Origin: an uncultured Desulfovibrio sp.
GTDB lineage: Bacteria > Desulfobacterota > Desulfovibrionia > Desulfovibrionales > Desulfovibrionaceae
Direction of reading: 5' to 3'
Length of the DNA stretch: 64,000 nucleotides
Assembly: GCA_913063155.1 (NCBI GenBank)
Contig: CAJXYU010000001.1
Span: forward strand, 186,001 to 250,000
Position numbers and translations under genes: made by a program. Below the pieces are notes generated by a model. It saw only the letters and a program-made list of their open reading frames with translations, had not been told where the DNA came from and ran no database searches. Of this stretch, positions 8,396 to 17,401 are shown piece by piece (the first letter of the stretch is position 1; the number at the start of each line of letters is the position of its first letter).

Positions 8396-8980
8396 CTAGT
8401 GAGCCTGCAACATCCTCCGGCAGGCCTGCATCAGCTCCCTGAGCAGCGCGCCGGCGTCATACAGATTGTAGTTTTTGAAACGTACAAGACCATCAACCAT
8501 CGTGAACAGAACGAGCGCCGACTTCCTGGGTTCGACGTCGGGTGTGATGGAGCCGTCTTTCTGCCCCGCCGCAATGGCCTGCTCGAAGAACTGGGTTATA
8601 CAATTGTATATGGCTTCGAGATTGGCCCGGAACTCGGGATTGGTTTCCGAGTACTTGTAGAGGAAATGGCGATGCAGGAGGAGGAATTGATCCTCCATGA
8701 GCCCGGCCATGTAGAGATAAAAGGAGATCATTTCTTCCACCATCTCCATGCCCGAATCAAAGCTGCGCTTTTCGAGATACTCGTCGAACTGGCCGACGAT
8801 GCTCTCCCGCGTCTTGTCCAGAATGGTCAGGAGCAGGCCTTCCTTGCTCTTGTAGTGGTAGAAAATGGTTCCCTCGGCAGCGCCGGTGAGCTCGGAAAGC
8901 TCATGTACGGAAGTATCCGCGAACCCTTTGTTCGCGAACAGCACCGTGGCTACCTTGAGGATCGCTTCCTTTTTCTTCAT
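8396..8980 (-). CDS. TetR-family transcriptional regulator, first gene of the SulP operon
   Basis: The 194-residue protein has a standard TetR N-terminal DNA-binding domain (residues 1-50: ATVLFANKGFADTSVHELS, then GAAEGTIFYHYKSKEGLL). The C-terminal ligand-binding part is not assignable to a ligand. GGAG precedes the ATG. The stop lies about a dozen bases before the SulP start, so both are probably co-transcribed. Two identical palindromes upstream (9005-9030 and 9073-9096) are the obvious operators, implying autoregulation and control of the entire downstream permease/phosphorelay set. Confidence 0.93.
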   Translation of the reverse strand: MKKKEAILKVATVLFANKGFADTSVHELSELTGAAEGTIFYHYKSKEGLLLTILDKTRESIVGQFDEYLEKRSFDSGMEMVEEMISFYLYMAGLMEDQFLLLHRHFLYKYSETNPEFRANLEAIYNCITQFFEQAIAAGQKDGSITPDVEPRKSALVLFTMVDGLVRFKNYNLYDAGALLRELMQACRRMLQAH

Positions 8981-9004
8981 GGTGACTCCAACACGTCTGT
9001 CATA

Positions 9005-9030
9005 AAAAACTGAGCGACCACTCAGTTTTT
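9005..9030. promoter_or_regulatory. Probable TetR operator, proximal copy
   Basis: An inverted repeat with 10-bp perfect arms (AAAAACTGAG and CTCAGTTTTT) surrounds the 6-base core CGACCA. It ends 25 bases before the tetR start and directly abuts a possible -10 hexamer on the minus strand (TATGAC, 9004-8999), so binding would block transcription of the operon. Confidence 0.8.
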
Positions 9031-9072
9031 CGAAAGATAGATTGGAAGAGTCCGGATGTCAAAGAAATCCCT

Positions 9073-9096
9073 AAAACTGAGCGACCACTCAGTTTT
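9073..9096. promoter_or_regulatory. Probable TetR operator, distal copy
   Basis: This is a second copy of the same palindrome (AAAACTGAG, CGACCA, CTCAGTTTT), identical over 24 bases including the asymmetric core. Its centre is about 67 bases from that of the proximal copy. Two well-separated sites suggest cooperative binding or a looped repression complex. The rest of the gap 8981-9277 holds only this pair and the terminator of the next gene. Confidence 0.75.
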
Positions 9097-9210
9097 TATA
9101 TTTAAGATGCTGTAATGCTTGAAAACCGTTGACTGGAGCGGACTTTCAAGAGACAGAAAAATGTGAAAAAATGGACAAGCGAAGATCCCTCCCTTCGCCT
9201 CCCCAAACAA

Positions 9211-9244
9211 AAGGAGCCCTTCGGCGTTCACCGAAGGGCTCCTT
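9211..9244 (-). terminator. Intrinsic terminator of the POT transporter gene
   Basis: A perfect 14-bp stem (9211-9224 with 9231-9244) has a 6-base loop. On the minus strand it is followed by TTTTGTTT. It lies 34 bases beyond the stop of the minus-strand transporter gene. Confidence 0.9.
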
Positions 9245-9277
9245 CGTTATCTCTCTTTTACAGAGCGGAACTCGAAA

Positions 9278-10930
9278 CTAGTCCTGCTTGCCGGGGTAGC
9301 GGTCGGCGGTCTCCAGTTCCTCTTCCACGCCTTCGACGACGTTCTTTTCCAGCACCAGTTGACGCCTTTCGTGCATGCCCTTCTTCAAAATCGGAGAGAT
9401 GAGCAGGATGAAAAACCCGATGCCCATGGCCAGCATGCCGACCTTGCCGTATACCGCGACATAGTTGGCCTTGGCGTCCGCCAGATTGGCGAACACGTCG
9501 CCGCCGTGGGAATTGCCGCCGGTCATGGCCGCGATAAGGCCCGCGATGTAGTAGGCGAAAGACGAGGCCAGGAACCAGACGCCCATCATCATGCCCACGA
9601 TGCGGGGGGTGGACAGCTTGGTGATCATGGACAGGCCCACCGGGCTGAGACAGAGCTCACCCATGGTGTGCAGCAGGTAGAGCAACACAATCCAGTACGC
9701 GCCCACCAGGGCGGTGGTGCTTTCGCCGGAAAGCTTGACGCCGGCCACCAGCGCCAGGAAACCGAGGCCCACGAGCAGGATGCCGAAGGAGAACTTCACC
9801 GGGGTGCGGGGCTCCAGGCCGCGCTTGGAAAGGCGGACCCACAGCCAACTGAACACCGGCCCCAGCAGAACGATGAAGATGGGGTTCAGGGACTGGAACA
9901 TGGAAGCGGGCACGCCTGCGCGATCCACGGCGCGGTCGGTGAACAGGCTCAGGGAAGACCCCGCCTGCTCGAAGAGCGCAAAGAAGACTACCGAGAAGAA
10001 GATCAGAGCCGAAGCCACGAACAGTCGGTCGCGCTCCACCTTGGTGCATTCGCGGGTGGCGTGCAGCGCGATGACCGAAAGCATGACCGCGGAGAAGATG
10101 AGCAGGATGATGCCTACCGGGGTGAAGTCGCCCCAGACGGCACCGACGACCTGGTCCATGCGCAGAAGCACGAAGCTCAGGGCCACGATCACGAAACCGC
10201 CGAGGTAGATCCACCATTCGCGGCTCAGTCCGGCGAACTTCTCGGCCAGCTTCGCCGGGTCGTGAGGCTCGCCCACGAGTCCCAGATGCCTACGGCCCCA
10301 GGTAAAAATGCCCAGGCCCACGAGCATGCCCACACCGGCGGCGCCGAAACCGTACGACCATCCGTACGTCTCACCGAGATACCCGCACAGCAGAGAGGAA
10401 ACCAACGCGCCCAGGTTGATGCCCATGTAGAAAATGGTAAAACCGCCGTCGCGGCGGGAATCGCCCTGCTTGTATAGGCCGCCCACCATGGTGGAGATAT
10501 TCGCCTTCAGAAAGCCGACACCCGTGGCGATAAGAGACAGGCTGAAGAAAAAGCATTGCAGATGGAAGGCGCTGCGAACGACGACCTCGCCGTTCACAAA
10601 GCTGGGCGGACCTTCGAAGGCCATACCCAGGTGACCGAGCACCAACAGCAGTGCGCCGTAGGTGACGGCCTTGCGGGGGCCGAGATATCTGTCGGCGAGA
10701 ATACCGCCGATGACCGGGGTCAGATAGACAAGAGCCGTATAGGCCCCGTAAATGAGGCTGGCCTCACCGTCCCGGAACAGGAAGTGCTTTGTGAGGTAGA
10801 AAATGAGCAGAGCGCGCATTCCGTAGAAGGAAAAGCGCTCCCACATTTCTGTTGCGAAAAGTATAAAGAGTCCCTTGGGGTGTCCCAATAGATTGCCCGA
10901 GTCTGCATTAGGTACCGTAGTTGTAGCCAT
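9278..10930 (-). CDS. POT/PTR2-family proton-dependent oligopeptide transporter
   Basis: The protein has about 550 residues and some 14 hydrophobic segments. The family signature ExxERFxFYG is present near residue 28 (EMWERFSFYG), and the second PTR2 signature region lies around GFLKANISTMVGGLY and DGGFTIFYMGINLGA. The family imports di- and tripeptides with protons across the inner membrane. ATG at 10930 is chosen because AGGAAGG precedes it; ten extra in-frame residues upstream are probably not translated. It is a single-gene unit with its own terminator, divergent from the FUSC-type gene. Confidence 0.92.
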   Translation of the reverse strand: MATTTVPNADSGNLLGHPKGLFILFATEMWERFSFYGMRALLIFYLTKHFLFRDGEASLIYGAYTALVYLTPVIGGILADRYLGPRKAVTYGALLLVLGHLGMAFEGPPSFVNGEVVVRSAFHLQCFFFSLSLIATGVGFLKANISTMVGGLYKQGDSRRDGGFTIFYMGINLGALVSSLLCGYLGETYGWSYGFGAAGVGMLVGLGIFTWGRRHLGLVGEPHDPAKLAEKFAGLSREWWIYLGGFVIVALSFVLLRMDQVVGAVWGDFTPVGIILLIFSAVMLSVIALHATRECTKVERDRLFVASALIFFSVVFFALFEQAGSSLSLFTDRAVDRAGVPASMFQSLNPIFIVLLGPVFSWLWVRLSKRGLEPRTPVKFSFGILLVGLGFLALVAGVKLSGESTTALVGAYWIVLLYLLHTMGELCLSPVGLSMITKLSTPRIVGMMMGVWFLASSFAYYIAGLIAAMTGGNSHGGDVFANLADAKANYVAVYGKVGMLAMGIGFFILLISPILKKGMHERRQLVLEKNVVEGVEEELETADRYPGKQD

Positions 10931-11353
10931 GCCTTCCTCGCTGACTTGCGGACCACGCACTGCCGCGGCAGACCGCCAAAACAGCGCTCATGCTCCGGGC
11001 CATGCGTTTTCCTGGTCGGTTAAAGTTCAAAATTCCCCATTCTCCTGCCGGTTTTTCAAACTGCGCCCTAAAAAAGGGGCTCCTTATATGCCTCACAATT
11101 CCATATATTGCAATATATAATTATGTTTTTAAAAGAACGCTTAAAAGAAAAATATTATTTTGCTTTTTTCGTAAAATACCAACATGAACACACCTTGAAT
11201 TGACGCCTCAAATTACCCGATCGGAAAAAGGGAAACCGCCGGAAAGCCGGGCCTGAAAAACCCGCAAGGGAAAATCCGGGCTTGATTTTGTCGGAAAAAA
11301 GAATCAGGAAGAGCTGCCGGTGATCGTCAAGACCGGCGTATGAGGGAACAGCA
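10931..11353. other. Divergent intergenic region with 16-bp AT palindrome
   Basis: This stretch separates the divergent POT transporter and FUSC-type genes. It is much more AT-rich than its surroundings between about 11095 and 11175. A perfect 16-bp palindrome, ATATATTGCAATATAT, lies at 11103-11118 and could be a regulator site or part of a promoter. I see no open reading frame, hairpin-plus-T-run or RNA gene here that I can support. Confidence 0.5.
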
Positions 11354-12490
11354 ATGATTCGGGCTGCGCAGCAAACAGCCCGCAGGACGATGCAAACCAT
11401 GCGCTTCATGCCTTTTTTCCCGCAGGATTCACTGCAGGCCCATATCATCCATGGCGTCAAGGCCGGCCTGGCCGCATTGATGGCCTACGCCCTGGCCGAT
11501 GTCTTTCAGCTCAAATTCGGGTACTGGGCGGCCCTGTCCGCAGTCATAGTCATGCAGATCAGCGTGGCCGACTCCGTGCGGATGTGCTGGTACCGCTTTT
11601 CCGGAACCGCCGTGGGCGCAGTCATAGGCATTCTGGTCATCCTGATCTTCCCGGAAACCCCGGCCATGATCTACGCAAGCCTCTTCCTCTCGACCGCCTT
11701 CTGCGCCTACATGACGCGATACAACGTGCGTTACAAAATGGCGGCCATAACCACGACCATCGTGGTGCTGGCCAGCCTGGGCATGCCGGACCGCATCACC
11801 TTCGGGTTATTCCGCGTACTGGAAATCGCCGTCGGCGTGAGCAGCGCCTTCGTGGTCAGCATCCTGCTCCTGCCCCAGAGGGTGGGCGTGGACCTGGAAC
11901 ACCGCCTGGCGGAACGATTTCGGGAGTGCGGCAGGCTCTATCACGCCCTCATGGAAGGATTCCTGTTCCTGCAGGAACACATGGACCCGCGCATGCTGGA
12001 CACGTTCATAAGGGAACTCGGCAAGGACCGGGAAATCTTCCACAAGGTTCTCAAGCATGAACGATATATCTACCGGGACAACACAGCCCTCCTGGGGCTG
12101 AACCTGGCCACCCTGGAAAAATGCGCGGCCCATGCCCAGGCCATGCTCGACGTCCTGAACAGCCACGAAGGCAAAGGGTATGAAATCCTGATGGCGCGGG
12201 AGCTTCGGGAACTGACCGCAGCCACGACCACGGCCATGCGTCATGCGAGCGAAGGAGTTCCGCCCAATCCGGAACGGCTGGCCGAAGTCATCCAGCTCTG
12301 CGAGGTCAGGCTGGCCGAACTGCGGGGCGAAGGCGTTACCAAGCGCTTCTACCTCCAGAAGCTGACCCAGTTCTTCGCCTTCTACCACGGCGCCCACTTC
12401 ATGGCCCAGGACATGCTTCATTACGCCAACGAGCCCATGGTCATGTGCATGAACAACAGCGGCAGACTTCCGACGGCGAACAAGACATAG
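11354..12490 (+). CDS. FUSC/aromatic-acid-exporter-like membrane protein
   Basis: The 378-residue protein has an N-terminal half with about five to six membrane helices of the FUSC type (VKAGLAALMAYALADVF, YWAALSAVIVMQ, GTAVGAVIGILVILIF). The C-terminal half is soluble, helical and rich in charged residues. Known relatives (YccS, YhfK and ArAE proteins) export aromatic acids or other organic anions; the substrate here is unknown. GAGGGAACAG precedes the ATG. The stop is only three bases from the stop of the convergent MFS gene, so no terminator fits between them. Confidence 0.8.
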   Translation: MIRAAQQTARRTMQTMRFMPFFPQDSLQAHIIHGVKAGLAALMAYALADVFQLKFGYWAALSAVIVMQISVADSVRMCWYRFSGTAVGAVIGILVILIFPETPAMIYASLFLSTAFCAYMTRYNVRYKMAAITTTIVVLASLGMPDRITFGLFRVLEIAVGVSSAFVVSILLLPQRVGVDLEHRLAERFRECGRLYHALMEGFLFLQEHMDPRMLDTFIRELGKDREIFHKVLKHERYIYRDNTALLGLNLATLEKCAAHAQAMLDVLNSHEGKGYEILMARELRELTAATTTAMRHASEGVPPNPERLAEVIQLCEVRLAELRGEGVTKRFYLQKLTQFFAFYHGAHFMAQDMLHYANEPMVMCMNNSGRLPTANKT

Positions 12491-12493
12491 ACG

Positions 12494-13660
12494 TTACCCG
12501 CGCCTTTCCGCCCGCAGCTCCAGGATGCCGGCGCAGAACGGGATGCTCAGACAGCAGAACACGAACCCCATCACCCCGCTCCACCCTGCGGCCTCGAAGG
12601 CGAAACCGGCCGCGTTGATGCCCACCCAGCCACCGGCATAATAGAAAAGCACGTACAGGGCGTTGGCCTTGCCGTGCCCGTCCGAAAGCGTGCGGTTCAG
12701 CAACCCGACGGCCACGGCGTGAACCGTGAAGAATCCGGCGCACACACCCAGCAACCCGGCGATGACCGCAATGATGGACGGCGCCAGCAGCAGCCCCAGG
12801 GAGGCTCCCTGAACAACAACTCCGCCAAGGAGCATGGGCCCTCCACCGAACCGGTTGCTGAGCCTTCCGGCCAGCGGTCCGAGCGGCACGCCGATGACGT
12901 AGACCAGATAGACGAGGGTGATGAATTCGGTGGAGAATCCGAAGGGGGGAGCGGCAAGCCTGTAGGGGAGATAATTGAAGACCGACGAGAAGATCATCAG
13001 CCCGCCCGCGCCGCACCCGAAGAAGAGCAGCAGATCAGACCGCTTCAGCAGGGACAGGTACCCGTTGCTTTCCCTGCCCGATCGAGACGCGGACGGCTTG
13101 CTGCACGCACGGGGCAGGACGAGCACGGCCATGACGGTGGTGCAGACGATGAGGGCCGCCGCCGAAAAAAAGGCGTAGCGCCAATGCAGGGGAGGATGGA
13201 TCCAGCCGCCCAGCAGGCGTCCGCCGAGACCGCCCAGCACCGTGGCGGACACGTAGGCCCCCATGATCACGGTGAGACGCTCGACAGGCAGGGTGCGGGC
13301 CAGCCAGGCGGCAAGACTGGTGGTCAGGGCCGGGACGAACAGCCCTTGCACGAGCCGGGCCGCCACCAGCAGGCGAAAATCGTGGGTGACGGCGCAGACC
13401 AGCCCGCCCAAGGCCACGAACGCCCCTCCCACGCTCAGAATGGGATGGATGGGGAAGCGGTCCGACAGGTATCCGAAAAAGAGGTTGGAAAGCACGATGC
13501 CCAGGATGACCGCGGAGACGGTCTGGGAGACCTCTACCGGACTGACCTGAAACTCGTGCTGCAGCACCGGCAGGATGGGCTGGGTCAGGTAGAGGTTGGT
13601 GAAGGACGCGGTGACGAGCGCGAAGACGGCGAGTTGGAGCATCCCGGTATTGTTCTTCAT
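12494..13660 (-). CDS. MFS transporter (YnfM-like drug/metabolite exporter)
   Basis: The protein has about 388 residues and 12 predicted membrane helices. The MFS motif A-like loop FGYLSDRFPIHP follows helix 2, and motif-C-like Gly-rich sequence (VLGGLGGRLLGGW) follows in the first half. The N-terminus (LYLTQPILPVLQHEFQVSPVEVS) is typical of the YnfM/Bcr-type exporters. ATG at 13660 is preceded by GAGGCAGG; a longer reading frame from 13771 would add a non-membrane leader and lacks support. Substrate is not deducible. Confidence 0.88.
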   Translation of the reverse strand: MKNNTGMLQLAVFALVTASFTNLYLTQPILPVLQHEFQVSPVEVSQTVSAVILGIVLSNLFFGYLSDRFPIHPILSVGGAFVALGGLVCAVTHDFRLLVAARLVQGLFVPALTTSLAAWLARTLPVERLTVIMGAYVSATVLGGLGGRLLGGWIHPPLHWRYAFFSAAALIVCTTVMAVLVLPRACSKPSASRSGRESNGYLSLLKRSDLLLFFGCGAGGLMIFSSVFNYLPYRLAAPPFGFSTEFITLVYLVYVIGVPLGPLAGRLSNRFGGGPMLLGGVVVQGASLGLLLAPSIIAVIAGLLGVCAGFFTVHAVAVGLLNRTLSDGHGKANALYVLFYYAGGWVGINAAGFAFEAAGWSGVMGFVFCCLSIPFCAGILELRAERRG

Positions 13661-13835
13661 TTGCCTGCCTCGAACGGTGATAAGTGGTGTGTAAAATGTT
13701 AGCAGCAAAAACGATTTATAAAAACCACTCAAATCAGATCCCTCTGAATGCCCTGTTCCGAAAATGCTCAAGCATCAGGGAGAGCTGGATAGTCATGGGT
13801 TAATGGGATAGACAAGAACGGAACGGAGCGAGTAA

Positions 13836-14960
13836 ATGCATATCCTAGTGGACGAAAGCGGCAGCCCGGAGACTTTGGGCCGGATGCTCGCAGAAATGGA
13901 CAGCCGAGACGACGTCGGCAGTATGCTTGTGCTGGCGGCGGACGGCAACGGCTGGACAGTGGAAGCCATAGACCCTTTGCTCTCCCAAACGGGGAAACCC
14001 GTGTTCGGAGGGATTTTCCCGGCCGTGATCCACGATGACCGGTACATGAAGACCGGCACCGTCGTCACCGGGCTGAAGACCGAGGCCACGCCGCACCTCA
14101 TCCCCGGCCTGAGCGCCGAAAACGCCGACTACGAATCCCAACTGGAAAAACACATCGAGGAAAGCGACTCCCTGCGGACCATGATGGTCCTGGTGGACGG
14201 CCTGTCCACGCGCGTCGGCCAGTTCCTGGAAGCCCTGTATGCGGTCTTCGGCCTGGAGATCAACTACGTGGGAGGTGGATGCGGCTCCCTGACCTTCCGG
14301 AAGAAGCCCTGTCTCATCACCCCCGACGGCATGGTCGGGGACTCGGCCCTGCTCGTGGAGCTGGAAACGGAAAGCGGTGTCGGCGTCGCCCACGGCTGGC
14401 GGCCCGTAAGCACCCCGTACAAGGCCACCGAGGTCGGCCCCAACAGCATCCGTACCCTGGACTGGAAACCAGCCCTGGAAGTCTACCGGGCAGTGGTGGA
14501 ACCCTCGGCGGAAGAGGCCCTGACCAACGAGAATTTCTTCCAACACGCCGCGAATCATCCCTTGGGCGTAGCCAAAATGGACGCCGAGATGGTGGTCCGC
14601 GATCCGTACCAGCATACCGAGGAGGGAGAGTTGCTCATCGTAGGCAATGTACCCTGCGGGGCGTACCTCTACGTGCTGTCGGCCACCCCCGAGGATCTCA
14701 TCAAAGCCGCGGTACGGGCCAGGGACATGGCCGCCAACGCCCTGCGCAGGAAAGGGGAATCCGCCCTGTACCTGTTCATGGACTGCATTTCCCGCGAAAT
14801 GCTGCTAAAAGAGAAATTCAACCAGGAGATTGAAGCAGTCTTCACCGGCAAGACTCCGCTCGTGGGAGCATGTTCCATGGGCGAGATAGCCAATACGGGC
14901 AAGGAATTCCTGGAGATCTACAACAAGACCGCCGTTCTGGCCCTTTTGGAGGACGTGTGA
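13836..14960 (+). CDS. FIST-domain sensory protein, coupled to downstream histidine kinase
   Basis: The 374-residue protein matches the FIST N plus FIST C layout. The N-terminal half holds GKPVFGGIFPAVIHDD and, later, NYVGGGCGSLTF. The C-terminal half ends in CISREMLL and ACSMGEIAN, which corresponds to the GxxxxGE-type end of FIST_C. FIST proteins are thought to bind small ligands such as amino acids in signalling. No signal peptide or membrane helix is present, so it is cytoplasmic. The stop codon overlaps the GTG start of the histidine kinase by four bases, which implies that the two work together. Confidence 0.88.
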   Translation: MHILVDESGSPETLGRMLAEMDSRDDVGSMLVLAADGNGWTVEAIDPLLSQTGKPVFGGIFPAVIHDDRYMKTGTVVTGLKTEATPHLIPGLSAENADYESQLEKHIEESDSLRTMMVLVDGLSTRVGQFLEALYAVFGLEINYVGGGCGSLTFRKKPCLITPDGMVGDSALLVELETESGVGVAHGWRPVSTPYKATEVGPNSIRTLDWKPALEVYRAVVEPSAEEALTNENFFQHAANHPLGVAKMDAEMVVRDPYQHTEEGELLIVGNVPCGAYLYVLSATPEDLIKAAVRARDMAANALRRKGESALYLFMDCISREMLLKEKFNQEIEAVFTGKTPLVGACSMGEIANTGKEFLEIYNKTAVLALLEDV

Positions 14961-16642
14961 GCAGCGCATTCTGGGAACACCTGTATTTCGAGATCGCCAT
15001 GTCCCTGGGCAACAGCCTGGACCTGAAGAAAATGCTCAAGGAGAGCGTGTCCACCTACCTGCGGAAACTCAACTGCATGGCCGCCCAGGTCTATCAATTG
15101 GACACTGCCGGCTGTCGCTACGCCTCCTTCGAGCTGGTCTACAGCATGCCTCGCCGCATGGGGACGAACCCGGCCATAAACACTCTGCGCAGCCTGCTCC
15201 CGGGGCCGGGCAACTGGAACCTGGACGACTTCTTCGCCTCGCTGCCCATGGTAGGGACCGTGCCGGACGGGCAGAAAGACGGCGGTGAAATGCATTACTA
15301 CCTCATGGAGTTGCCCGACTTCGGCCTGCTGGCGCTGATCAAAAGCGGGCCTCCCTTTGACGGCTCCGTGCTCAAGGCGTTGGCCCCGCTCAACATCAAG
15401 CTTGCCAGGTCCTGCGTCTCCTGCCTCAAGGCCGAGCAGGCCGAGCAGATGAACGAGGCTCTTCAGGTGGAGATTGTGGAACGTGTGGCCGCAGAAAAAA
15501 AATTCCGGCGCATTTTCGAAAACGCGGTGGAAGGCATGTTCCAGTCCACCACGATCGGCGGCCTGGAAGCCGCCAACCCGGCCTACGCCCGAATTCTCGG
15601 ATACGACTCCGTGGACGATCTCATGGACAGCGTACAGGACATCCGAGCCCAGCTCTACTTTCAGCCCGAGGAACGGGACGAACTCATCAATATGCTCACG
15701 GAAAAGGAAGTCGTTGCCGGGCACGAAATTCAGATGCGGCGCAAGGACGGCGGCCCGGTTTGGGTGTCCGTATCCGCGCGGCTGGTGCAGGACCATCCGG
15801 GCGGACCCACCTATTTCGAAGGCATCCTCGAGGATGTGGGCATGCGCAGGCGGGCCGAGAAAGAACTGCGCCAGGCCAAGGAAAAAGCCGAGGAACTCTC
15901 ACGGCTCAAGTCCGAGTTCCTGTCCATGGTCTCCCACGAACTGCGCACGCCGCTGACCTCCATCCTGGGATTTTCCAAAATCATGAAACGCCAGTTCGAG
16001 TCCGGCGAGCACGCGGACGCCATTTGCAGCACAGCCGGGCTCTCCAAGAACCGCGTAGTGGGCAACCTGGACATCATCGCCAGCGAGAGCAGCCGCCTCA
16101 CCGAACTGATCAACAACGTGCTGGATCTGGCCCGGCTGGAGTCCGGCCGATTCGAATGGAAGACAGAACAAGTCTCCATGAATGAAGTTCTGGAACACTG
16201 CATGGAGCTGACAGCGGTTCTCTTCGACGACAAAGGCCTCAAGCTGCGTTCGGAACTCGAGGACAGCCTGCCCGCCGTCCGTGGCGACCGCGACCGGCTC
16301 ATGCAGGTATGCATCAACCTGCTTTCCAATGCGGCCAAGTTCACCGTGGCCGGAAGCGTCATCTGCCGGGCGAGGCGGCGAAACGGAGACCTGCTCGTGG
16401 AAGTGGCCGACACGGGCATCGGCATTCCCCCGAAAGAAGCCGAGTCCATCTTCGACAAGTTCCGCCAGTTGGGCAACACCCTCACGGACAAGCCCAAGGG
16501 CTCGGGCCTCGGCCTGCCCATCTGCAAGGAGATCGTGGAACATCATGGAGGTGAGATCGGGGTGCGGGCCGTGCCGGAAGAAGGCAGCGTCTTCTGGTTC
16601 ACCGTTCCGATTGCCGGGCAGGCAGGGTGCGGGCTCTTTTGA
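14957..16642 (+). CDS. Soluble PAS sensor histidine kinase, partner of FIST protein
   Basis: The protein has about 561 residues. Residues 1-165 are GAF-like without a firm match. A PAS domain covers about 178-300 (FRRIFENAVEGMFQST through YFEGILEDV), a short coiled coil follows, then HisKA with His in SMVSHELRTPLTSIL near residue 325. HATPase_c is complete (NLLSNAAKF, DTGIGIP, GSGLGLPICKEIV). The GTG at 14957 overlaps the FIST stop (GTGA) and has GGAGGA upstream; an in-frame ATG at 14870 would lie deep inside the FIST gene and is unlikely. No membrane helix is seen, so the FIST protein is the probable ligand-binding partner. No cognate response regulator is adjacent. Confidence 0.9.
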   Translation: MSSAFWEHLYFEIAMSLGNSLDLKKMLKESVSTYLRKLNCMAAQVYQLDTAGCRYASFELVYSMPRRMGTNPAINTLRSLLPGPGNWNLDDFFASLPMVGTVPDGQKDGGEMHYYLMELPDFGLLALIKSGPPFDGSVLKALAPLNIKLARSCVSCLKAEQAEQMNEALQVEIVERVAAEKKFRRIFENAVEGMFQSTTIGGLEAANPAYARILGYDSVDDLMDSVQDIRAQLYFQPEERDELINMLTEKEVVAGHEIQMRRKDGGPVWVSVSARLVQDHPGGPTYFEGILEDVGMRRRAEKELRQAKEKAEELSRLKSEFLSMVSHELRTPLTSILGFSKIMKRQFESGEHADAICSTAGLSKNRVVGNLDIIASESSRLTELINNVLDLARLESGRFEWKTEQVSMNEVLEHCMELTAVLFDDKGLKLRSELEDSLPAVRGDRDRLMQVCINLLSNAAKFTVAGSVICRARRRNGDLLVEVADTGIGIPPKEAESIFDKFRQLGNTLTDKPKGSGLGLPICKEIVEHHGGEIGVRAVPEEGSVFWFTVPIAGQAGCGLF

Positions 16643-16694
16643 AAACAGACCGGAAACGCCGTGAATGCGGCCATGGCCCAAGAGGATATTCTCC

Positions 16695-17384
16695 ATGACA
16701 CAAGATCATTCCCGGCGGATAATCGAGGCCCTGCAAGCGGACGCCAATTTGCATTACGCATCGGAACAGGCCCTTGCCGAACTTGCCCGACACGCCCGGC
16801 TGCAGGACTTCGACAAGGGCGAATACATTTTCGCCGCAGGCGACGATTCGGACCATGTCTACATAGTGGAAAGCGGCCGGGTCGTGCTCTCCAAGGAGTC
16901 GCCCTCGGGAAAGGTCTTCACCTACCTGATCGCCCTGCGGGGAATGACGCTTAACGGAGTGACCTCTTTCATGGCCCGGCGCATCTTCTCCGCCCGCGTG
17001 GCCGAGCAGTCGACCATGGTCGTGATCCCCGACCAGGTGTTCAGGCTATGGGTGCTCGGCCAGCCCGAGGTCGCTTCGGGCATCTTCAACACCATGGGCG
17101 AACTGCTGAACGGAGCCTATGCCCGCATCCTGGACCTCATCGACGAAAGCGCCGAAAACCGCATCCTGAATGCTTTGAACATGCTTTCCTCACGGGTCGG
17201 GGCAGACCTCCCGCTGACGAACAACGACGTTGCGGAGCTGACCGGCGTCTCGCGGGAAACAGCAGCGCGGGTCATCTCCAACCTGCAGAAACTCGGCCTG
17301 ATATCCAAGACACGGGGAAGCATACGAATACTCGACGAAACCCAGTTGAAGGATCTGTCCACCAGCCCCTTCTTCATTCTCTGA
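16695..17384 (+). CDS. CRP/FNR-family transcriptional regulator without cysteines
   Basis: The 229-residue protein has a cyclic-nucleotide-binding-like beta barrel (about 30-120), a dimerisation helix, and a C-terminal helix-turn-helix with recognition sequence VSRETAARVISNLQ. It contains no cysteine at all, so it does not carry the oxygen-sensing iron-sulfur cluster of FNR. AGAGGA lies eight bases before the ATG at 16695. A TGAC-N4-GTCA palindrome lies just downstream (17402-17415) and could be its target. The histidine kinase gene ends about 50 bases upstream, so co-transcription is possible. Confidence 0.88.
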   Translation: MTQDHSRRIIEALQADANLHYASEQALAELARHARLQDFDKGEYIFAAGDDSDHVYIVESGRVVLSKESPSGKVFTYLIALRGMTLNGVTSFMARRIFSARVAEQSTMVVIPDQVFRLWVLGQPEVASGIFNTMGELLNGAYARILDLIDESAENRILNALNMLSSRVGADLPLTNNDVAELTGVSRETAARVISNLQKLGLISKTRGSIRILDETQLKDLSTSPFFIL

Positions 17385-17401
17385 GCCATATTTCCTTATC
17401 A

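Noticed and set aside
16665-17384. Longer start of the CRP/FNR gene
   Set aside because: Ten extra residues lack a ribosome binding site; AGAGGA precedes the ATG at 16695 at normal spacing.
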